Assembly (NCBI GenBank): GCA_029556615.1
Contig: JAKQDD010000014.1
Location: forward strand, 1 to 39,457
Reading direction: 5' to 3'
DNA from: Verrucomicrobiota bacterium
GTDB taxonomy: Bacteria; Verrucomicrobiota; Verrucomicrobiia; Limisphaerales; J093
DNA: 39,457 nucleotides
The position numbers and the translations under genes are program-made. Every line of letters starts with the position of its first letter. Within the stretch, counting starts at the first letter, position 1. Shown piece by piece: positions 30,537-38,332 of the stretch. The notes beneath the pieces were generated by a model. That model did no database searches. It was given only the letters and a program-made list of their open reading frames with translations, and had not been told where the DNA came from.

Positions 30537-32306
30537 ATGCGTCTAACAGTTCAGGGCCGACAATGTAAAAGGATCGCTGTATTCATCCGTAGCGCGCGAT
30601 CAGGCTGCTCCGGCGGCGACGTTGCGCGTCGCCCCGGACCACGTTGTACGCCGACTGCCAACGCACAGACAGACCTACAGCCGCCTTCAGAGACCATAGC
30701 TGTTTCGGTAACATTCGCTCTCATTGCAGTTGCACTGCTTTCCGTATGCGTTGGCTGCAAGAGCTTCCAACACACAACTCCATCGACGCCAGCCCGAGGG
30801 CATTCTACCCATAACGCGCTCCATCGCGTCGACGATGATACCCCTGCGCTGACCACCACGAGGTTCTGCGTTTCTCTGTCTGTCGCTTTGAAGAGGATTC
30901 ACAATGCTGGACTCAATTGGCGACAAAAAGAACCGGAAGTGGCCACCCTAGCAGGCCTAACCAGGATTTCCGGATTTGTGTGGGATACTACGGCACACGA
31001 CTTGTTTATTGTCGGGGACAAACCCGCCGGCTGGGCGCCGTTAACGTTGGACGACCTGGTAGTCGCCATGCGGTCTGTGTTGCGCTATAACACAACACCT
31101 GGAATCGCAATACACCCTATTGCTGGTACGTCAGAAGAGCGTGTTGAGTATTATGCAGCAACCGACAACACAATGTTCGGCCTAACGCTCATTGACGCAT
31201 GTGCTAGGCTTCACGCAATTGCTGGTTCGCTCTCCTTCACGAATGTTCCTGGTTTTAAGACGTACTGGGAATACTATAGTGACGACACGAGTACTGCACT
31301 ACAATCGGCAGCAAGTTGCCAATCGCCACAGTTCACCTTGTACGCTCACCAGCCATCTATATCGGTCAGAGACGGGGTGTGTCTGGTTAGGGGAGTCACC
31401 GTAGGCGTGCGACCTGCGGACGGATGCGCGTCAGACCATGCAGCCAGCTCCTTTGCCAGCGACGCGACGATGCACTATGAGGACCTTTGCAGATATGATG
31501 TGTCCTTTAATCGCTTGCGGGGCATGATGTGGGTGGTCGCCGCCGTTCACGGCTTAGCACGAATGGACGACGTCATGAAATGGCCTGAACTTCAATGGTG
31601 GTTGTTCAAGTATCCGTTGGCTGCAGTGCACACTCCGAGACAAATACCACAGCGTATTAAACCAGCACAATATGTCGCCCGGGAGCTGGTGAACGAAGGC
31701 GCGGCATTGCATGGGAGTGGGCAGTATGCTGACGCCTTAAGATGCTACGAGCGTGCGTTAGCATTCGACAAGACGAATGCAATCGTCTGGATGAACAGCG
31801 GCCTGGCGTTATACGCCCTTGGACGGACAGATAACGCCATTCAGTGCTTAAAGACCTCAGTAGGTATACAAAGTGACAATGACCGGGCTTGGAGTGCCCT
31901 TGGAACAGCTCTTCATCAGGCGGGTGAATACGCACAGGCGGCAGCGTGTTATCAGAATGCGCTAAAGCGAAACCCAAATAACGCGACCGCCAAAACAAAC
32001 ATGGAAGTACTAACGGCGGAAGCGTCAACGCAACCGCAAGGTCAATCGCCCCAGCAAGGCATGCAACGGTTCTTGAAGGAGCGGGGCTGCTATGGGGGAG
32101 AGATTGACGGGCAGTTTGGGCTGATGAGTTGTAAGGCATTGCAGCATTATCTGCAACAACAAGGGCACTATAATGGTGAGGTCGACGGCATATGGGGGCC
32201 GAAGACCCGGCAAGCAATGCAGGCGTGGCAGAAAGTCATGGGGGTGAAACCTAGTGGCGAGATCGATGGGCCAACTGTCGATGCTTTGCGCAAGGACTGC
32301 AAGTAA
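30537..32306 (+). CDS. DUF1598-like TPR protein with peptidoglycan-binding domains
   Basis: A 589-residue protein. A hydrophobic export segment lies at about residues 53-73 (AVSVTFALIAVALLSVCVGC), ending in a possible but imperfect lipobox (Cys74). It is preceded by 50 odd Arg-rich residues, so the true start may be a non-ATG codon nearer to it. Residues about 130-175 (VATLAGLTRISGFVWDTTAH, LDDLVVAMRSVL) match the DUF1598 pattern seen in Planctomycetes and Verrucomicrobiota. Three TPR units follow (about 390-500). Two short peptidoglycan-binding type 1 units end the protein (KERGCYGGEIDGQFG and QQGHYNGEVDGIWGPKTRQA). It is likely an envelope protein tethered to the cell wall. Lower GC than the giant gene suggests a separate origin. 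It converges with the next gene, leaving 34 bp. Confidence 0.8.
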   Translation: MRLTVQGRQCKRIAVFIRSARSGCSGGDVARRPGPRCTPTANAQTDLQPPSETIAVSVTFALIAVALLSVCVGCKSFQHTTPSTPARGHSTHNALHRVDDDTPALTTTRFCVSLSVALKRIHNAGLNWRQKEPEVATLAGLTRISGFVWDTTAHDLFIVGDKPAGWAPLTLDDLVVAMRSVLRYNTTPGIAIHPIAGTSEERVEYYAATDNTMFGLTLIDACARLHAIAGSLSFTNVPGFKTYWEYYSDDTSTALQSAASCQSPQFTLYAHQPSISVRDGVCLVRGVTVGVRPADGCASDHAASSFASDATMHYEDLCRYDVSFNRLRGMMWVVAAVHGLARMDDVMKWPELQWWLFKYPLAAVHTPRQIPQRIKPAQYVARELVNEGAALHGSGQYADALRCYERALAFDKTNAIVWMNSGLALYALGRTDNAIQCLKTSVGIQSDNDRAWSALGTALHQAGEYAQAAACYQNALKRNPNNATAKTNMEVLTAEASTQPQGQSPQQGMQRFLKERGCYGGEIDGQFGLMSCKALQHYLQQQGHYNGEVDGIWGPKTRQAMQAWQKVMGVKPSGEIDGPTVDALRKDCK

Positions 32307-32340
32307 GGATAGGCGCCCAGTCAGGCAGGCACGCATGCTG

Positions 32341-33330
32341 TTAGCGGAACGAGTTAAATGGTGGTGTATAAGATGGAGTATACGACGGTGTGTATGAAGG
32401 CATGCTGAGCCGATTGAACCCAGCGTCAATCCCAAGCCGCGTGCTGTTGAGCATCATGGTATCGTATCTATTGATAACCGGTGTACTGACGGGCTTCACA
32501 ACCTCAAGTGGCACGACGTTCATTCTCTGGATGACCGGTGTATCCTTAACTCCCGTAAAGGTCGTTATGGTAACCGGTTCCACGAGGCGGCGTTCAATCT
32601 GGTATGTATCGTTAATGCCGTATCCGTAGATTCCAGTGTTCTTTGGAGTAAAAGTCTCGCTCACTCGCCCGCGAATTGTTGTTCTGGTAAGAGTGTCCTG
32701 AATGTCCACTCGTATCGGTGCCTCGATTGTGATCGGTTGAGTACGCATGCGCTCAAAGTCCCGGTAGTCGTTTTTCAGTGTATTGAAGTCGTTAAAGGCG
32801 CTTACAGCACTATAAGCCTTTGCAGCCAATTGAGCCGGGACTGGAGCGTCCTTCGCATGCGCCACATGTTCAATCACCGCCTCTTTGGCTGCCTCGGCTC
32901 CGAAATGCAATGCCTCCTGCCCTTGGCCGCCCATCGCATTTACGGTGGATTTCGATATATAGTAGGCTGCTGTTCCCCCTCGGACAAAGTTAGCACCAAA
33001 TTTCACACCTGAATCCATTACCTGGACCGCGGCCTCTTGCCCTCGCGCTTTCCAGGCTCTCTCGGAATCCAGATTGAACGTAAGTGTTTCTGTGGGGCTG
33101 AATACGACACGCACCTCTGTATTCTGGATCGCTGAATCTGCCTTGACTGCCGCATTGTGAACAAAAGCCTCGTGCTCTTTTAGGGGGCCCCAAGTGTCCT
33201 TGCCAGCGCGATCAGCCGCGCTCGCTCGAAACAGTTCGCCAGAAAGAGTACAACCAACAAGCACTGCACCGAAGCCGAGAATCCCGAAGAACGAAGCAGT
33301 AACCGGTTTTCTCGTGGCGCAAGGTTTCAT
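32341..33330 (-). CDS. Lipoprotein with PSYT repeats
   Basis: The gene encodes 329 residues. The signal sequence ends in LVGC (Cys27), a good lipobox. The mature part begins polar and helical (about 40-180, with WKARGQEAAVQVMDSGVKFG and EALHFGAEAAKEAV). It then turns beta-rich (about 195-290, many Thr/Val strands such as IEAPIRVDIQDTLTRTTIRG). The extreme C-terminus is the tandem repeat PSYTPSYTPSYTPPF. No family recognised. It converges with the TPR protein gene and shares its lower GC content, so the two may have arrived together. Confidence 0.75.
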   Translation of the reverse strand: MKPCATRKPVTASFFGILGFGAVLVGCTLSGELFRASAADRAGKDTWGPLKEHEAFVHNAAVKADSAIQNTEVRVVFSPTETLTFNLDSERAWKARGQEAAVQVMDSGVKFGANFVRGGTAAYYISKSTVNAMGGQGQEALHFGAEAAKEAVIEHVAHAKDAPVPAQLAAKAYSAVSAFNDFNTLKNDYRDFERMRTQPITIEAPIRVDIQDTLTRTTIRGRVSETFTPKNTGIYGYGINDTYQIERRLVEPVTITTFTGVKDTPVIQRMNVVPLEVVKPVSTPVINRYDTMMLNSTRLGIDAGFNRLSMPSYTPSYTPSYTPPFNSFR

Positions 33331-33554
33331 GTAGCAAATCTAGGCCGTATGTTGCTCAAAGTCAAATCCCGGCTCATCACGAAAAGGTTGTGTTTGGTGG
33401 GGGCACTTCGTGCCCCGGCGAGTTCTTTCCGGCGGCTTGAACAACCGCCAAGCGGTTGTTCACAAGTGCCTCGGCTAGAGCAGCATGCGCTGGGGGGCGC
33501 GCCTCGCCGAGACCCGTTGACGCCGCCAGAACAACTCGCCCTGGGAACCAGGGG

Positions 33555-33597
33555 CAAACACAAACTTTTCGGGGTCATCATGAAAAGGTTGTGTTTG
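33555..33597. repeat. Hairpin with 16-bp arms
   Basis: CAAACACAAACTTTTC (33555-33570) pairs with GAAAAGGTTGTGTTTG (33582-33597), with one mismatch and an 11-bp loop. Part of the right arm lies in a 24-bp direct repeat also found at 33374-33397 (one mismatch), so this arm is duplicated. Confidence 0.85.
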
Positions 33598-33628
33598 GCT
33601 CAAGATAAAGGACTTGCGTCGAAAGGCC

Positions 33629-33645
33629 CTGGGGCGCTGCCCCAG
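33629..33645. repeat. GC-rich stem-loop
   Basis: CTGGGGC and GCCCCAG around a 3-base loop, followed by a C-rich run, not a T-run. It could be a terminator-like stem but lacks the U-tract, so it is more likely a dispersed repeat. Confidence 0.5.
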
Positions 33646-34151
33646 ACCCCGCCCCACCCCCACCTCCTTGACGCCGTTGGGCAGCGTTTCTCATCGGGTT
33701 TCCCCATGGGATTTCAGTCGTGCACCTACGCCGCAACATACTCGTGTACAGACACTTGCTCTGGACAGAGAGCGCTCCGCTGGTGCAATGGCACGGAAGC
33801 GACGGGGACTTGGAGGGAGGGGTCGTAGCCTGGCGGGAACGACCCGAATTCGGAGTTGCGGGGGCCTGTTGAAATGCAGGGACTTGCGCAGAAAACACAA
33901 ACTCCTCGGATGAGGCACAGTTCGGCGGTCGAGAGGGCCGGTGAGGGCGGGTTCAAGGCCCGACTTTGCCGGCACGACGACTCGGTCCCAGAGCTTGAAT
34001 CTCTCAAGTGCCAAACCCGCTCCCAGACGAGTACGACCTAATCAAATAGAATGCCTAAATGCCTCAGCCGCCAGCGAGCGCATCCGAAAAACCAAGCTTG
34101 CATCTTTCGACGGAAGGCAGTACCAAGGTTAGGGCCCCGTAAGGCACGCAT

Positions 34152-36050
34152 GTGCAAAGACATAACCCAGTTATGAAACGAACGCACAATGTTGAGTCTC
34201 TTCATTTCGGGCGAGCAGTATTCACGGCCTACGCCGAAGCCCCTCGCTCAGCACCCACTGAAGCCCTACGCACAACGACCCTCTCGCTCTTCGCCACTTG
34301 CCGCCTACTACCGATTCGCTACCTCGCGTGCCACAGCGGGCGAGCCGTGTTGCCGTTACTCCTCATGCTTGCAACCACTATGGGGAACGCTGCCGACACG
34401 CCCCATTATTACTACGAGCTTGATGGGCTGACTGCTACCATCACACACTTTGGCTTTATCACCAAGGGCCGCCGCAGACCGTACACGGGGCCCGTGATTG
34501 ACATTACGATACCGGACACCTTTAAGCGTAGAACCACTGTGGCAATCGGCGACGGCGCATTCTATGGATGCTCAAGTCTCCGGCGTGTGATCATCCCCAA
34601 CGGTGTCATCACTGTCGGGCACCGAGCCTTCTCACGTTGCGTCCTGTTAACCGATGTCCTAATTCCTGAAAGCATCACGCGGATCGCAAACTCGGCATTC
34701 GACGGATGCCCTAACCTGACCTCAATAACAGTTAGCACAGGTAATCCCGTCTTCAGCAGCCTTGACGGCGTTCTGCTAAACAAAGAACAAACCGTCCTTG
34801 TCAGATGTCTGGCTCAAAAGCGAGGATGCTACAGTATCCCCGCCGGTGTCACGCACATCGCTGAGCATGCGTTCCGGGACTGCGCGCACCTTACTGAAAT
34901 CCTGCTTCCCAATGGCCTTTCGTCTGTCGGCGACCGCGCATTTTTGGGTTGTGCCAGCCTGACTCGGGTGACAATTCCGGCAAGCGTCACGAACCTTGGC
35001 TCATACGTGTTTGCCCGCTGCCACAGCTTGACAAACATAACAGTGAGTAGTAGCAATCACGTTTTCAGTTCGTACGATGGAGTCCTTCTTGACAAGGATT
35101 GTACTACCCTTTTGCTCGTCCCTGCTCACAAGCAGGGAGAGTGTGCGCTGCCGAGTAGTGTCAGAAGCATTCAGTCGGGCGCCTTCGACAACTGCGTTTA
35201 CCTGGAAATGGTCTCGGGTCCCGAGCCGCTGATCGACATCGTAAGGCAGCTACTACCCGACTGGATGGTGTATGAGTCAGACTTCCTGGACTGGGATCCG
35301 GATGCGCCGGGGGGAGGGGCCACACGCCGACGATTCGAGGCTAAGCCGTTCGAGGACGCGCCTCCAGTGGCTTCAATAGGATTTCGTTTCGAGAGCTTGG
35401 ACCAAGCCGGTAACGTTGACCGTAGCCAGCGGCAGATTTGGGGGGTCAGCAAAGGAGGGAAGGCTGTGGACTTTGTGGCGCCAATCGTAATAGCGACGGA
35501 CCACGTTACTGGCAAGCGTGACATTGCCGGCTATCCGCCGGTGGTAAGTGAGGCAGTCAATGTGGGCGCTCATAGAGAGAATTCTGTGGACTATCGTAAG
35601 CTGATAAGGTCAGTCGATGCAAAGGATAGAGTGGCTGCCATATCGGCGTTAGGCGCAATGGGCTCAAAGGCAGCCATATATGTCTCTGACATGGTTCTGC
35701 TCTTGGATGACAGAACAAAAGTCATCAGGCGGGGACGCGGGGAGATCGCTCTTCGAGCCGAGTCGGAAGCGATGCCAGAGAACGGCAGCGTGGAAAGTCT
35801 AGGCACGGCTGTCCGTGAAATGCTGACGGGAATAGGGCTTGCGGCAGTGCCGTCCTTAATTGAAGCGCTTGAATCAAAGGCGAGCGTGAACGCGACAAAG
35901 GTGGCGGCTGTGCTAAATGCGATAACACAGGAGAAGTTGAATGAGAATCCGAGAACATGGCGGCAGTGGTGGGTGATGAGCAATGTCTACTGGGACTGGC
36001 ACGCAGAGGAGGCACTTCGGACTCTCGAGCGGGGTGGAGAGTCACGGTAA
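34152..36050 (+). CDS. BspA-type leucine-rich-repeat protein
   Basis: The gene encodes 632 residues. The hydrophobic export segment (LPLLLMLATTMGNAAD) sits late, at about residues 67-82, after a long Arg/Ala-rich N-terminus, so the true start may be the GTG or TTG just before it. Residues about 95-350 are LRR_5 (BspA) repeats of the kind IGDGAFYGCSSLRRVIIPNG and ANSAFDGCPNLTSITV, interrupted by two segments around FSS-x-DGVLL. The C-terminal part (about 480-630) is helical and HEAT-like (KDRVAAISALGAMGSKAAIY, LAAVPSLIEALESKASVN). BspA repeats usually serve secreted or surface proteins in binding. Codon choice and GC differ from the giant gene, suggesting acquisition. Confidence 0.78.
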   Translation: MQRHNPVMKRTHNVESLHFGRAVFTAYAEAPRSAPTEALRTTTLSLFATCRLLPIRYLACHSGRAVLPLLLMLATTMGNAADTPHYYYELDGLTATITHFGFITKGRRRPYTGPVIDITIPDTFKRRTTVAIGDGAFYGCSSLRRVIIPNGVITVGHRAFSRCVLLTDVLIPESITRIANSAFDGCPNLTSITVSTGNPVFSSLDGVLLNKEQTVLVRCLAQKRGCYSIPAGVTHIAEHAFRDCAHLTEILLPNGLSSVGDRAFLGCASLTRVTIPASVTNLGSYVFARCHSLTNITVSSSNHVFSSYDGVLLDKDCTTLLLVPAHKQGECALPSSVRSIQSGAFDNCVYLEMVSGPEPLIDIVRQLLPDWMVYESDFLDWDPDAPGGGATRRRFEAKPFEDAPPVASIGFRFESLDQAGNVDRSQRQIWGVSKGGKAVDFVAPIVIATDHVTGKRDIAGYPPVVSEAVNVGAHRENSVDYRKLIRSVDAKDRVAAISALGAMGSKAAIYVSDMVLLLDDRTKVIRRGRGEIALRAESEAMPENGSVESLGTAVREMLTGIGLAAVPSLIEALESKASVNATKVAAVLNAITQEKLNENPRTWRQWWVMSNVYWDWHAEEALRTLERGGESR

Positions 36051-36243
36051 CGCAGTGAATGCCCGTCTGGTCGGTGTCACGTTCTCGCGCTCGAAATCTT
36101 CTGGGCCGTCCAGTCACCACGCAAAGGGGAACTCTCTGTGTCTTTGCATCGTTGCCCTCTGCTCCGGCGTGAGACACAACACCAGCGTGAAGTTGCCGTC
36201 CACGGCGCAGCGAAACTATCGCCCCGAAGGGACGATGAGTGCG
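36051..36243. other. Gap: distal end of the relic cassette array
   Basis: No gene. Copy 2 of the duplicated cassette stops just to the right. A degenerate attC might be expected here, but GTTGTGT-like and ATTAAC-like ends do not form a convincing stem. No other feature seen. Confidence 0.4.
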
Positions 36244-36483
36244 TTAATCCGTCGGAGATTGTGTTTCTAGTGATCGTTTTGCCTCCTCTCTCCTTTCCGG
36301 TTCCTTTCGCGCCCTTCGGCGAAGCACCAAGAACACTACAGAAGCGAGAAGGCAGGCCAGCATGACCAAGGCCCAAATGCCTGCCTGTGCTTCGGCTCGG
36401 CGGAGGTCCGGCAAGCCCGCAAGGGCGGTGGATTGTGCTGCAAGAACTAGAATGAGAGAGGAGATACGGATGGTGGGTTTCAT
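36244..36483 (-). CDS. Truncated duplicate of the membrane cassette gene
   Basis: The gene encodes 79 residues, nearly identical to the first 70 of the gene at 36644-37165: an N-terminal signal-like helix (MKPTIRISSLILVLAAQSTALA), a second helix (GIWALVMLACLLASVVFLVL) and a charged Arg/Glu stretch. After AKRSL the copies part, and this one ends in ETQSPTD, so it lacks the third helix and the pseudopilin-like domain. It may be a decayed copy or a surviving short membrane protein. The similarity extends a little upstream of the ATG, including AGTAGGGAAGA. Confidence 0.6.
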   Translation of the reverse strand: MKPTIRISSLILVLAAQSTALAGLPDLRRAEAQAGIWALVMLACLLASVVFLVLRRRARKEPERREEAKRSLETQSPTD

Positions 36484-36525
36484 AGTGTTCTTCCCTACTT
36501 TTATCACTTTATGGCGGGTGTTGTC

Positions 36526-36621
36526 GCCCAATGAGAGAACTAAGCGACGCGGGCGGCCCAAGGCGTCCGCGTTGGCCACGAACGCGGCCCGCCCGCGTTC
36601 GCTGCAGTGATCTTGTTCGGC
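36526..36621 (-). other. attC of the relic array
   Basis: On the - strand it opens with GCCGAAC (36621-36615) and closes with ATTGGGC (36532-36526). The stem is CGCGGGCGGGCCGCG against GGGCCGCCCGCGTCG. It is 96 bp, like attC5 (3497-3592), and matches it over most of its length. It lies 23 bp after the stop of the gene at 36644-37165. Confidence 0.8.
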
Positions 36622-36643
36622 TCCATGCGTCTCGCCACTGTCC

Positions 36644-37165
36644 TCACCGGGTTTGTCGGACCACTGATGAGCCACCGTCTCCGTGAACGGAACACCGTGG
36701 CAGATCGCCAACCCTGCCGATTGTGTAACTACCACCAGCGGGGCACGGCAGAACGCGAAGATACTCACTGAGCTCCCCGAAAGTTGGAACAGCCTCGGGT
36801 GTTTTCTTCTTGTCGAGTGCCCATTGGTCTTTGGCTTTTGTGATCATGGTGAGATTGATGAGGCACGCCTGTGTTTGTGCTTCAGTGCGTGCTGCGGCGA
36901 ACGGAATCGCACAGAGCAGCAATGTAACAACTGAAACGGCCAAGCCGATAAGTGACCGTTTTGCCTTCTCTCTCCTTTCCGGTTCCTTTCGCGCCCTTAG
37001 GCGAAACACCAAGAACACTACAGAAGCAATAAGGCAGGCCAGCATGACCAACGCCCAAATGCCTGCCTGTGCTTCGGCTCGGCGGAGGTCCGGCAAGGCC
37101 GCAAGGGCGGTGGATTGTGCTGCAAGAACTAGAACGAGAGAGGAGGTACGGATGGTGGGTTTCAT
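36644..37165 (-). CDS. Cassette membrane protein with pseudopilin-like domain
   Basis: A 173-residue protein (ATG at 37165; an upstream ATG at 37186 would add seven residues). Two hydrophobic helices (residues 1-23 and 35-55) are followed by a basic stretch (RARKEPERREKAKRSL) and a third helix (IGLAVSVVTLLLCAIPFAAA). The C-terminal part, ARTEAQTQACLINLTMITKA then KDQWALDKKK and CPAGGSYTIGRVGDLPRCS, matches the C-terminal domain of Verrucomicrobiota/Planctomycetes pseudopilins of the type II secretion style (known pattern: two Cys, CPAGGTYTIG). Here that domain sits behind two extra helices rather than a short prepilin leader, an odd arrangement. It is the cassette nearest the broken integrase. 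Confidence 0.72.
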   Translation of the reverse strand: MKPTIRTSSLVLVLAAQSTALAALPDLRRAEAQAGIWALVMLACLIASVVFLVFRLRARKEPERREKAKRSLIGLAVSVVTLLLCAIPFAAARTEAQTQACLINLTMITKAKDQWALDKKKTPEAVPTFGELSEYLRVLPCPAGGSYTIGRVGDLPRCSVHGDGGSSVVRQTR

Positions 37166-37264
37166 AGTGCTCTTCCCTACTTCCATGACTTCACAGTGGG
37201 TGGTTTCGCCGGACGTTGATTACAGGATGGCTGGTTCGTATATTGAATGCAAGGAGGTTCGTAT

Positions 37265-37625
37265 ATGACTGCCAGTGAAGCGATCAGCAAAGTGCGGAAA
37301 GTCTTTCGCCGGCACCACAAAGGCGCTCGCCACCGAGGCCAGCGACGTCCATTGGCTGCGGCGCTACGTGGCCGCTCTGGAGGACACTCCCTCGACGCTC
37401 AGCCACGAGCAGAAAGTTGAACAGTTCCTCACGACTCTGGCCCAGCGCCATGATGTCGCCGCCAGCGGGCAGGAGCAAGCCTTCAACGCCATCGCCTTCT
37501 TCTACAAGGATGTGCTGGGCACCCCCTTGCAGAACGTGGACGCGCTTCGCGCCACACGGCCGGCTCACTTGCGTCATGCTCCGACCATAGCCGAAACCCG
37601 CGCCCTGCTGCAAGCCCGTCGTTCT
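37265..37625 (+). pseudogene. Truncated, frameshifted integron-type integrase
   Basis: A good Shine-Dalgarno (AAGGAGG at 37251-37257) precedes the ATG at 37265 (TASEAISKVRKVFRRHHK). After CACCACAAA an extra G (37322 or 37323) shifts the frame. The continuation is ALATEASDVHWLRRYVAALE and HDVAASGQEQAFNAIAFFYK, then NVDALRATRPAHLRHAPTIA and ETRALLQAR. This is the core-binding domain of an IntI-type recombinase, comparable with residues 120-232 of the intact IntI, though not closely identical. The whole catalytic domain is missing: similarity stops at about 37620, where phage-type sequence begins. It cannot recombine. Confidence 0.85.
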
Positions 37626-37629
37626 GTGC

Positions 37630-38016
37630 CTACGCCCCCGGCACCTCCCACACGTACCCGCCGGCGTGGCGCTTGATGTGGCCGGTGGACACGTTCCAAA
37701 TGAGGTATCCGGTCGGGATCGTGCCGCTCGCCGGGTCCGCCGTCACCGCCGCCGGCTGGATCTGAAGCCACGTCCCGGGCGTGCCGGCCCCGGTGCAGCG
37801 CCACTCGCCGCCCAGGGCGTCGCGCCAGAACTCGGCCAGGGCGAACGTCCCGGCCGTTGGCGGGCCGATGATCGTGGTGGGCGCACCGTTCTGGTAGGTG
37901 GCGAGGCGCAGGCCGATCTCCTCGGCGAGGATGGCGAAGTTGTCGGCGGTGAGTTCCCGGAACAGGGCGGCGTTGCTGACGTCGGCGAGGCGGGAGTGTG
38001 AAGGGATCGTGGACAT
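37630..38016 (-). CDS. Phage-like tail-associated protein
   Basis: A 128-residue protein starting at 38016. The N-terminal half is helical (LADVSNAALFRELTADNFAI). The C-terminal half is a compact beta domain with GGEWRCTGAGTPGTWLQIQP and then PTGYLIWNVSTGHIKRHAGG, a style seen in small tail-fibre or baseplate accessory proteins of prophages. The stop codon at 37630 is only a few bases from the end of the broken integrase, so the phage segment may have been the truncating event. Downstream in a probable operon with the two genes at 38030-39378. Functional call is tentative. Confidence 0.6.
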   Translation of the reverse strand: MSTIPSHSRLADVSNAALFRELTADNFAILAEEIGLRLATYQNGAPTTIIGPPTAGTFALAEFWRDALGGEWRCTGAGTPGTWLQIQPAAVTADPASGTIPTGYLIWNVSTGHIKRHAGGYVWEVPGA

Positions 38017-38029
38017 GATGGGGGTCCTT

Positions 38030-38332
38030 TCAAGGGGTCGGGCGGAGGGACTGAATGAGCCGGGTCAGGGCGTCGACGGTTTCGGCGACGTTGGTGGCGC
38101 CGTGTTGTCCGAGGGCATCGGAGCCGAAACTCTGGGTCTTGTCGGTCTGGATGGCCTTGATCTTCGAGACCGTCTGGGCACTCGAGAAGAACGCGGTGCC
38201 CGAGATGCGCGTGGTGATGGTGCGTTCATTGGGGCTTTCATCAATCTGGGTAACGCTGAAGCGAGCGCACCCGGCCAGGCCGAGGAGCGCGACGCCGACA
38301 GCGCAGATGGAGGTGAAGGGGTTCCGGTTCAT
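38030..38332 (-). CDS. Small lipoprotein in the tail operon
   Basis: A 100-residue lipoprotein: MNRNPFTSICAVGVALLGLA then GC gives a lipobox at Cys22. A beta segment (FSVTQIDESPNERTITTRIS) and a helical C-terminus with AETVDALTRLIQSLRP follow. Its ATG overlaps the stop of the upstream tail gene (ATGA at 38332-38329), so the two are translationally coupled. Small lipoproteins occur at the end of phage tail modules, sometimes for lysis or superinfection exclusion, but nothing here decides. Confidence 0.7.
   Translation of the reverse strand: MNRNPFTSICAVGVALLGLAGCARFSVTQIDESPNERTITTRISGTAFFSSAQTVSKIKAIQTDKTQSFGSDALGQHGATNVAETVDALTRLIQSLRPTP

Larger units (their letters stand above)
33331..34151. 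other. Gap: repeats and hairpins, no supported gene
   Basis: An open frame at 33349-33828 (+) is unconvincing: Pro/Arg-rich, with its codons shaped by repeats. The gap holds a 24-bp direct repeat (33374-33397 and 33576-33599), a long hairpin (33555-33597), a GC-rich stem (33629-33645) and a block resembling one at 30107-30141. It looks like the debris of small non-autonomous elements. Confidence 0.6.
36244..37625. mobile_element. Relic of a second integron
   Basis: It contains a truncated, frameshifted integrase gene (37265-37625, +) reading away from two - strand cassette genes, with an attC (36526-36621) between those genes. This repeats the geometry of the intact integron at 1913-8040. 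The attC is the same length as attC5 and about three-quarters identical to it. The two cassettes are duplicates, the distal one shortened. The integrase is cut by phage-type sequence at about 37625. Confidence 0.75.

Noticed and set aside
33349..33828. A 159-codon open frame in the repeat-rich gap
   Set aside because: It runs through direct repeats and hairpins and is Pro/Arg/Gly-rich; no start context and no homology recognised.
36051..36243. A degenerate attC after the truncated duplicate gene
   Set aside because: Possible core-like ends are present, but no stem could be drawn; not reported as a site.
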